Made by a program: the position numbers and the translations under genes
Shown: piece by piece, positions 8,446 to 14,590 of the stretch
Layout of the letters: the number at the start of each line of letters is the position of its first letter
Numbering within the stretch: position 1 is the first letter of the stretch
The notes under the pieces: generated by a model
What the model was told of the DNA's origin: nothing
Databases searched by the model: none
What the model saw: only the letters and a program-made list of their open reading frames with translations
Assembly (NCBI GenBank): GCA_029573925.1
Contig: JAKQBV010000197.1
Location: 1-16,005 of the forward strand
Direction: 5' to 3'
Length of the DNA stretch: 16,005 nucleotides
Source: a bacterium
Lineage (GTDB): Bacteria; UBP15; UBA6099

Positions 8446-8511
8446 ATGAAAATGGCAAAACAAAACAAAAATGTCACAAATACCATCTCCATCTGCCGGG
8501 GCTTGACATGA
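8446..8511 (+). CDS. Possible 21-codon leader ORF translationally coupled to the next gene
   Basis: A short frame encodes 21 residues (MKMAKQNKNV then TNTISICRGLT) between the -10 box and the 8508 gene. Its TGA stop overlaps the ATG of that gene as ATGA, the usual arrangement for translational coupling. The downstream gene has only a weak GGGG before its start, which makes coupling plausible. No good ribosome binding site precedes the short frame, and from the inferred start site its own leader would be only about nine bases. A second in-frame ATG at 8452 is an alternative. It may be a chance frame; I see no precursor-peptide signature. Confidence 0.25.
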   Translation: MKMAKQNKNVTNTISICRGLT

Positions 8512-10010
8512 GTGGGCAAAAAAACCGTAGAACGGCATTGCTGTTGCAACCCGGCTTGGGTTACATGGATTCCCTGCGGTCCGCTCCATCCATGCCTCTT
8601 GGGTTGCTTCACGCCGCCTCCATGACGACTGATTCTTTCAGGATAATAATATTCGACCAGAGAACGTCGCGCGACTGGCGGCGGGATTTAGCGAACACAA
8701 TCAATAAAGAAAACCCCTTTGCAATAGGGGCAACAATGTTTATCGGCCCTCCGACGGCCAACGCTCTTAGCATGCTTGGATTCGCTTCGAATATTTCCAA
8801 CGCGCATAGATTCGTCGGAGGAGTGCTTCCTTCCATAGCCCCCGAAGCATGTTTCAACGACGAAGAAAAAAGAATCGAATCTGTTATTTGCGGAGAGGGA
8901 GAAAGCTCTCTCGACGCGTTTCTTGAGCGGGTCTCCGCTCGAGAGTCGCTTGAAGGCGTTCCGGGAGTTTGTTTCGTGCGCGGCGGCGTAGTAGTTAAAA
9001 ATCCTTTGCCGCCACTCATAGATATTGATTCTGCGCCCGAGATACCATACGAGTTGGTCCGCTCGGAAAAATATGTGCCGGCATACGGCGGGCGAAAAAC
9101 ATTTTACATAGAAACATCGAGAGGTTGCCCCTTCAAGTGCGGCTATTGCTACAACTCCGTTTTCAATAGAGGCGCTTGGAGAGCGCAGTCGCCGCAGAGA
9201 GTCCGGGAAAGACTGATTAGAGCCAAAGACGAATTCGGCGCGAACTCCGTCTATTTCGTGGACGACAACTTTTTCGCCAACAAACAACGAGGCCTTGAAA
9301 TTGCATCTATGCTTATGGGCTTGCGGATGGACTGGCAGCTTCAGGGCGTCGACATACAAAGCGTCAAAAAAATGACTTCTGAGGATCTGGCTCTTCTAAA
9401 AAAAAGCGGCCTTGTGAGAATTTCCATCGGAGTTGAATCAGGTTCCGACAGGGTGAGGCGTTTTCTCGGCAAGAGCTTTTCAAACAGCGACGTTTATGCG
9501 TCTATCTCGAAGTTGAAGGAGTTCGGATTCATCGTCTTCTGCAGCTTCATGTGCGATATCCCGACGGAGACGGTTTCCGAACTTCGCGAATCAGTGACTA
9601 TGGCTCTCAACGCCACGCGCCTGCACTCGAATCTCAGGGTGTCCCCGTTCTACAGACACGTTCCTTCGCCCGGAACAAGGATATATCAGACGTCAGTCGA
9701 GGCCGGACGCCCCGCTCCTGAAACCATTGCTGACTGGGGATCGATTTCTTTCGACTGGGATGAAAACGCGAAGGATGACAAATCTTGCGGGGTCCCCTAT
9801 CAAAGATTGCACATGGCGACGCTGTTCTGCGACCACAAAAGCAGGGAATATTCCTCGTCCGCCGCTTTTCGTTTCTTGGCCGCGCTATACAGGCCGATAG
9901 CAAGATTAAGGCTCAAGAAAATGTTCTTCGGCATTATGCCGGAAGCAATTGTTTTCGAGAGATTTCTTAAGCGCCGCTCCGCTTCTTCAACCCATCGAAA
10001 CCAGATCTGA
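8508..10010 (+). CDS. B12-binding-domain radical SAM protein
   Basis: This 500-residue protein has the same class B layout as the 2924 gene but is clearly diverged from it. The N-terminal ~175 residues have the B12-binding-type strands and turns (PLGLLHAAS near 30, IIIFDQR near 46, FVGGVLPSIAPE near 102, CGEGES near 128). The radical SAM core follows, with TSRGCPFKCGYCYN placing cluster cysteines at C207, C211 and C214, and ISIGVESGSD further on. The last ~100 residues form a basic helical tail. It is a single-gene unit: transcribed from its own promoter, divergent from the fusion gene and convergent with the SGNH gene (22 bp between stops, no terminator hairpin seen). The reaction is unknown; methyl transfer to an unactivated carbon is common in the class but not diagnostic. 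Confidence 0.94.
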   Translation: MSGQKNRRTALLLQPGLGYMDSLRSAPSMPLGLLHAASMTTDSFRIIIFDQRTSRDWRRDLANTINKENPFAIGATMFIGPPTANALSMLGFASNISNAHRFVGGVLPSIAPEACFNDEEKRIESVICGEGESSLDAFLERVSARESLEGVPGVCFVRGGVVVKNPLPPLIDIDSAPEIPYELVRSEKYVPAYGGRKTFYIETSRGCPFKCGYCYNSVFNRGAWRAQSPQRVRERLIRAKDEFGANSVYFVDDNFFANKQRGLEIASMLMGLRMDWQLQGVDIQSVKKMTSEDLALLKKSGLVRISIGVESGSDRVRRFLGKSFSNSDVYASISKLKEFGFIVFCSFMCDIPTETVSELRESVTMALNATRLHSNLRVSPFYRHVPSPGTRIYQTSVEAGRPAPETIADWGSISFDWDENAKDDKSCGVPYQRLHMATLFCDHKSREYSSSAAFRFLAALYRPIARLRLKKMFFGIMPEAIVFERFLKRRSASSTHRNQI

Positions 10011-10032
10011 TTCTTTCCGTGAAATATCCGGT

Positions 10033-11637
10033 CTAGGGCTTTTCTTTTCTCGCGTTGGGACAGATGTCTTCCATTCTCTTCACAACCATCTTGGGAAACA
10101 AGGCGATGTCAGCCGGATACAGGAACAAAACCATTCCCTCAAAAAGCGTCATCCTGCTGAAATACGGCGCGTTGAAGGTCCCCATATCGATCATGGATTT
10201 CACGGCATTGGAGATGAAAAGCAGGTACAAGCAAGGACGCTCCGCGTCGCAGCCGTTGGACGAACGCCAGCCTTCGTAGTCCGTCATAATAGGCCCTTCC
10301 GAATCCCGCGACGGCAGGCTTTTCAATGCCTCATAGACCGAATTCGAATTCGTGGCAATCCTTACGCCTTTGGGAAATGTATAGATTTCATCTCTCAACA
10401 GGTTTGCCGAATCTTCGGACAGTATCGGGTCGAGTTCGACGGATTGAGGACAACCTTCGGCTTTCTCTTTCTTTATATGAGGGATCGGCTTCGAGTCTAA
10501 CCCTTCCCCAAAGTATCCCTCAATTGGAAGCTCAGTTGCGATTGACAGATGCTTCATCATCGCCGATGCGGCTTTTCTGTGAGCGCGAACATTCGGATGC
10601 CTGTTTACCGGAGTCGTCCACAATTCCCTCGCAGGTTCGCTTAAAATATCTCCTGTTAAATCAAAGCATTCCGCTCCCGCTTCCGCTACGACTTCCCGAA
10701 TGTGACTATGCGCTTTTTCAAGCGGATATTTATTCGAGTCTCCAATCAAAAGCGGAAATAACGCCACTTTGAATTCCACTCCGGCTTTTTCCGCTTCCGC
10801 CTTCATCTCCTGAATCGCCTTGCCAAGTTCCGCGACGCCTTTTTTGTTTGCCGGACTGTTGAGTTCCAGATACGCGGCAACTGCTTGCTTTGTCAGCCGA
10901 CGTTCGGTCAGAATCATTTTTATTAGTTTGAGAGCCGCCGGACCTTCCGCTTTCATCTCAGGATTGTCGGCTATTATCAAGTTGAAACGCTCCATGGTAT
11001 TATGCTTGATTCCTTCGTATGGAGTGTCGTCGGGAATCCACGTGTATACTATGATATCTGGCTCCGACTCCATCGCCTTCCTGAACAGGAAATCCCGCGC
11101 CACACCCATATCCGCTCCTACAACCCCGAAATTGAATGCCCTCCATCCCTGCGGGTTTCCTAAAAGTCTGAGATAATTATTTATCGCGTCCGGGTACGCG
11201 AGGCCTGCCGGGACTGATTTCCCATAGGTGAAAGCATCGCCGATAAAAACAACCCTCTTTTCCCCGCTCCCCTTGTCCAGAGGTATCGCCGGCATCCCAA
11301 AACTCCCATCGGAGTTGATGTCATGCCTCACGCATCTCACAGGATTGACCGTGTTCATGTTCTCCTGTCCTAGATTGACGACTTTTATCAGTTCGGGGGC
11401 CAGATCCTGAAAGAAAAAATCGAAATGGTTATTATTCCTCCATTCGCTGCATGACAAATATTTCAGATCTCCGCTTGTCAGAACAGCCGCAAGCTCGTAT
11501 CTCTTTTTGCCCGGGGAATTTTCAAAAAGATATTTTGAAGCGCGCAAATTGACGCCGTACAAAACGGAGCCTGCCAAAAAGGCCATGAATGCGACGTTTG
11601 ACGCCGCTTTGAAAAATCTGCTCTTTATCAATCTCAA
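10033..11637 (-). CDS. Membrane-anchored SGNH-fold protein lacking the catalytic serine
   Basis: The 534-residue protein has a single N-terminal hydrophobic segment (about 12-30), probably a membrane anchor or signal. Residues ~127-365 follow the SGNH/GDSL hydrolase plan: block I reads FIGDAFTYG (131-139), block II has FNFGVVGADM near 168, and the last block is NRHPNVRAH (345-353). The block I nucleophile serine is alanine at 135 (codon GCT), and the Asp normally two residues before the conserved His is Asn345, so it should not be an active esterase. Residues ~400-520 are a separate soluble domain that recalls the periplasmic tail of GT-C glycosyltransferases. The start is TTG at 11637, three bases after the stop of the membrane protein upstream, so the two are coupled. 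A role in binding or modifying a cell-envelope glycan is inference. Confidence 0.85.
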   Translation of the reverse strand: MRLIKSRFFKAASNVAFMAFLAGSVLYGVNLRASKYLFENSPGKKRYELAAVLTSGDLKYLSCSEWRNNNHFDFFFQDLAPELIKVVNLGQENMNTVNPVRCVRHDINSDGSFGMPAIPLDKGSGEKRVVFIGDAFTYGKSVPAGLAYPDAINNYLRLLGNPQGWRAFNFGVVGADMGVARDFLFRKAMESEPDIIVYTWIPDDTPYEGIKHNTMERFNLIIADNPEMKAEGPAALKLIKMILTERRLTKQAVAAYLELNSPANKKGVAELGKAIQEMKAEAEKAGVEFKVALFPLLIGDSNKYPLEKAHSHIREVVAEAGAECFDLTGDILSEPARELWTTPVNRHPNVRAHRKAASAMMKHLSIATELPIEGYFGEGLDSKPIPHIKKEKAEGCPQSVELDPILSEDSANLLRDEIYTFPKGVRIATNSNSVYEALKSLPSRDSEGPIMTDYEGWRSSNGCDAERPCLYLLFISNAVKSMIDMGTFNAPYFSRMTLFEGMVLFLYPADIALFPKMVVKRMEDICPNARKEKP

Positions 11638-11640
11638 TTC

Positions 11641-13227
11641 TTATTTGCTTTCAGAGCGGTCTTTCTGATTTGAATTTATCGCTTTCACTAAATACGCGCC
11701 TAAATCAAACCCGCACGGTTTTATCGGCTGAGAAACATCTATGCGCTTAATCATTTCCAGATCAAACAGGCCACAAATATCGCCGGGAATCCCCTGCGCG
11801 GATATATCCACTATCATATACACATTAGCCTCAGTCGGCAGATCGCCGGCGAATGCCGCCGCCATGCCGGGAGTTATCACGTTCGTTCGTGTAGAGAACT
11901 GATACGGCGCCGGATCCTCCACTATTAGCGTCGAATTCGACGGCAGGTCCTCGTTTACCCAGTTGATTATGTTCGTGATTTCTCTTCCATACGCAAAATA
12001 ATCATTGTCAGGAGCCAAGTTGTCCGCGTGACTGCCGTAAGACAACGCAACCGCCAGAATAAGCCCGACCGCCATCATCGGGACGCTCAGCTTTGGCCTC
12101 CTTTCCACAACCGATTTCACTCCGAAACCGATTATTGCTATCAACATGATTTCAGCGTTGAGCAGAAGCCGCTCCATATATGAGGCATTGCCTAGAAAAA
12201 TGCCGGAGGCTACCAGATACGCTGCTCCCAATGCCATAAAAAATAAAATCGCCCTGCTATCCTTCTTCAAACCTGCCAATAACCCGACCGCTGCTATAAT
12301 CAAAACAAAAATAAAAAACCTCTCGCCCGCCGCAGTTGATATATAATCGGCCAGATTATTGACTACGGCCCCGACAATTCCCGCCTTTGCGAATACCGAG
12401 TCCGCGCCCACCGCCGCTGCCTTTGCCGTATAGGCCATCAGCCCGTTAACAACGGTCGGAAGCGTCAAGATCGTCGGAAAAACAAGATTTCTCGCGACCA
12501 TCCTCGGCACAAAAAGCTCTTTAGAAAAGAGAAATATCGCCGCAGGAATTGCCGCAAAAAGCAATAGGTTCTCTGCCGATATCTGCGAAGCAAACGAGGC
12601 CGCGTACATCGAAAGGAATATCAGTTCCACATAGTGCAGCCTGAAAAACCAAAATAGCGACGCAATAGAGACGACCATAAAAAACGCGGCCGCAATATCT
12701 CCAGAACCGCTCGTCGACCATAGCGAGTGCAGAGGGCTTAGCGCAAGAAAAAATGCCGAAACCACCGCCGCCGCCAGCCGCCCCGTCGCCCCGTAAACAA
12801 GATAGAACACAGCCACCGCCGACAGACATCCGATTATGGCGTTTGCGTAGAACATCGCGTACTGATTCATGCCGTTAACCCAAAATGATATCGAAACAAT
12901 CAACGGCCATCCCGCCGGAACATCGAATTTGTTTATCGGGTTGAAAGCCGGGTCTATCATACGCCGGGCGCTCTGGGCAAAATAGAAATCGTCGTTCATC
13001 AGTCCGGCGTGATGCGGATATAGAAATATCCTGACGACCGCCGCCGCAGCTAGCGCTAATGCCAGCCAAGGCACAATATTAGCGAGCCCTCTTTCAGGCC
13101 CTCTGCATTTCAACTGCGCCGTCTTCAAGGCGCAATATACGCACACCGCCAGAGTCAACGCGGCAAAAGGAACCTTCGCGGCGTCCGCGCAAACATCAAT
13201 AATCGATATCAACCCGACAGTTGTCAC
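11641..13227 (-). CDS. GT-C fold membrane glycosyltransferase-like protein (GT39/PMT_2 type)
   Basis: This 528-residue polytopic membrane protein has roughly 11-13 hydrophobic segments by eye up to residue ~397, then a soluble tail of about 130 residues. After the second membrane segment the loop contains HHAGLMNDDFYFA with N78, D79 and D80, in the place of the acidic catalytic motif of GT-C enzymes, which transfer sugars from polyprenyl-phosphate donors on the outer face of the membrane. An SGSGDI segment near 173-178 also suits the family. The GTG start at 13227 is supported by GAGAGGGG at 13237-13244, nine bases upstream. It is the middle gene of a three-gene minus-strand operon, 28 bp after the A24-like gene and three bases before the SGNH gene. 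The acceptor is unknown; a pilin-like protein or envelope lipid are candidates. Confidence 0.85.
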   Translation of the reverse strand: MTTVGLISIIDVCADAAKVPFAALTLAVCVYCALKTAQLKCRGPERGLANIVPWLALALAAAAVVRIFLYPHHAGLMNDDFYFAQSARRMIDPAFNPINKFDVPAGWPLIVSISFWVNGMNQYAMFYANAIIGCLSAVAVFYLVYGATGRLAAAVVSAFFLALSPLHSLWSTSGSGDIAAAFFMVVSIASLFWFFRLHYVELIFLSMYAASFASQISAENLLLFAAIPAAIFLFSKELFVPRMVARNLVFPTILTLPTVVNGLMAYTAKAAAVGADSVFAKAGIVGAVVNNLADYISTAAGERFFIFVLIIAAVGLLAGLKKDSRAILFFMALGAAYLVASGIFLGNASYMERLLLNAEIMLIAIIGFGVKSVVERRPKLSVPMMAVGLILAVALSYGSHADNLAPDNDYFAYGREITNIINWVNEDLPSNSTLIVEDPAPYQFSTRTNVITPGMAAAFAGDLPTEANVYMIVDISAQGIPGDICGLFDLEMIKRIDVSQPIKPCGFDLGAYLVKAINSNQKDRSESK

Positions 13228-13255
13228 TTGTTCGCGCCCCTCTCGTCTGCGTCCA

Positions 13256-14386
13256 TCATCTGAACACCAGCAGTTTCACATAGTGAACCGAAGATATGCC
13301 TGCTATTACAGTGAAAATCACTCCCGCGAAAATAATCGGAACAAAAGGAATCGGTTCATAAACCACCGCCCTGTCCCCGCCTTTGCCGACGACATCTCTT
13401 TTTATCGTTTCCGCTTCGCCTGCGGTTATCCCTTCGGGAGCGACGCGTAAAGACTCCTTGGCGTCCGGAGAGAGCGAATTTAAAAATTCCCTCGTCGGCA
13501 GATCGCCTTCCTTAAGGCCTTCGATGTCGACCCCGACCGTCTGGGCTTTGTTTATGTAGTAGTCCGCCACCGACCTTATGGCCCCGTAGAAAACCATGAA
13601 CTTGAGCGCGTTCAACGACATATTCGCCAGCATCTCCATGGATTTGTCGAACGACCATCCGTTCATCAGAAAAACCGCCACCGCAAAAATTAAATACAAA
13701 ATAAAATGATTGAGAGCGCTCAAACGACTGTTTACAAACCCGCCCACAGGCCTCATTATGAAAAACAGCGCCACTATGAACGCCTCCGGAGCCAGTTTCT
13801 CCAACAACTGCGCTCTGGAGTTGATCTCTCCTGCAATCAGGTTCATTGTGAAAAACACTATCACATACGATGAAAAAACTTTTAGATGCGATGGCCATTC
13901 GGCGGTCAGCTTTGCCGTTGTTTTTTTTAAGTATGACGCCGAACTCATCAGCGACGCTGACGGCAATGTCGATTTAATAAACACAACCGCCGATTTGTAA
14001 ATGATATATACGATTCCCGCCATAAAGACATTTATCAGAAGCGTGAACCCGGGGAAATAACTGAAGTAAACATGTTTGTAACATGTAAGCGGCATAAGAA
14101 GGTTCGCTACGACATAAGTTTTGGCGTCCCCGGCAGGCCAGACGCCCGCGCTTCTAACCGCAAATGAAACCACGAACGCGATCGCTAAATTCAATCCCGC
14201 TCTTTGCAGAACGATTAGTGTCGTCGCGTCTCCGACCATAAGTCCCTTAGCCGCGAATATTCCATACAAAACAAGCCCTAACGCCAAATAAATAACGATG
14301 TCTTTATTCCGGACTTTGCCTGTTTTGACGTCCGTAACGCTAGCGGTTACCATGAATATGAACAACAACACCAATTGGACTGTCAT
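13256..14386 (-). CDS. A24 family prepilin peptidase-like aspartyl membrane protease
   Basis: The 376-residue membrane protein has the two-aspartate signature of A24 peptidases, which cut the leader from type IV pilins and related proteins at the cytoplasmic membrane face. Asp19 lies in TASVTDVKTGKVRN, matching the family's first D...(I/V)PN region. Asp87 lies in WPAGDAKTY, matching the GxGD site with Ala in place of the usual residue before GD. It lacks the N-terminal cysteine-rich methylase domain of PilD. After the catalytic half come more membrane segments, a soluble stretch at about 285-345 that includes IEGLKEGDLP, and a final membrane segment; this tail recalls the C-terminus of archaeal preflagellin-type peptidases (from memory, untested). 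ATG 14386 has GAGGAT eight bases upstream. It is first in the operon, behind a good promoter. Confidence 0.83.
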   Translation of the reverse strand: MTVQLVLLFIFMVTASVTDVKTGKVRNKDIVIYLALGLVLYGIFAAKGLMVGDATTLIVLQRAGLNLAIAFVVSFAVRSAGVWPAGDAKTYVVANLLMPLTCYKHVYFSYFPGFTLLINVFMAGIVYIIYKSAVVFIKSTLPSASLMSSASYLKKTTAKLTAEWPSHLKVFSSYVIVFFTMNLIAGEINSRAQLLEKLAPEAFIVALFFIMRPVGGFVNSRLSALNHFILYLIFAVAVFLMNGWSFDKSMEMLANMSLNALKFMVFYGAIRSVADYYINKAQTVGVDIEGLKEGDLPTREFLNSLSPDAKESLRVAPEGITAGEAETIKRDVVGKGGDRAVVYEPIPFVPIIFAGVIFTVIAGISSVHYVKLLVFR

Positions 14387-14418
14387 TAGAGAATATCCTC
14401 GTTGTCTCTCTTTGAAGC

Positions 14419-14447
14419 ATTATACAACGCGACAATAAAAGGGTAAA
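14419..14447 (-). promoter_or_regulatory. Sigma-70-type promoter of the A24/GT-C/SGNH operon
   Basis: On the minus strand TTTACC (14447-14442) is separated by 17 bp from a perfect TATAAT (14424-14419). Transcription would begin near 14412, leaving a leader of about 26 nt that contains the GAGGAT ribosome binding site of the A24-like gene. Confidence 0.6.
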
Positions 14448-14523
14448 TAGTGAATTAATTGCTCTTTTTATTCTTTCACATAGGTAGCTCGGATTATCCC
14501 CGCCCCGAGCATCCTCGTTCCAT

Positions 14524-14552
14524 GTGACTTGGAGACATTTAATCATTATAAT
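14524..14552 (+). promoter_or_regulatory. Sigma-70-type promoter of the radical SAM-methyltransferase gene
   Basis: GTGACT (14524-14529, four of six consensus bases) is 17 bp upstream of a perfect TATAAT (14547-14552). Transcription would begin near 14559, at the foot of a hairpin and about 32 nt before the TTG start codon. With the opposing promoter at 14419-14447 it makes this 204-bp gap a divergent control region. Confidence 0.55.
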
Positions 14553-14555
14553 GAA

Positions 14556-14580
14556 TCGAAACTGGCGTCAGCCGGTTCGA
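14556..14580 (+). promoter_or_regulatory. 5' leader hairpin or operator palindrome before the ribosome binding site
   Basis: TCG, one bulged A, then AACTGGC pairs across a GTCA tetraloop with GCCGGTT and CGA: ten base pairs with one G-T wobble and one bulge. It lies between the -10 box and the start codon and abuts the GAGG of the ribosome binding site. As RNA it could control translation or protect the 5' end; as DNA it could be an operator. There is no U-tract, so it is not a terminator. Confidence 0.45.
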
Positions 14581-14590
14581 GAGGTTGATT

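Noticed and set aside
10002..10009. CAGATCTG palindrome at the second convergent junction
   Set aside because: It is eight bases long, has no loop and no T-tract, and is the sort of site expected by chance.
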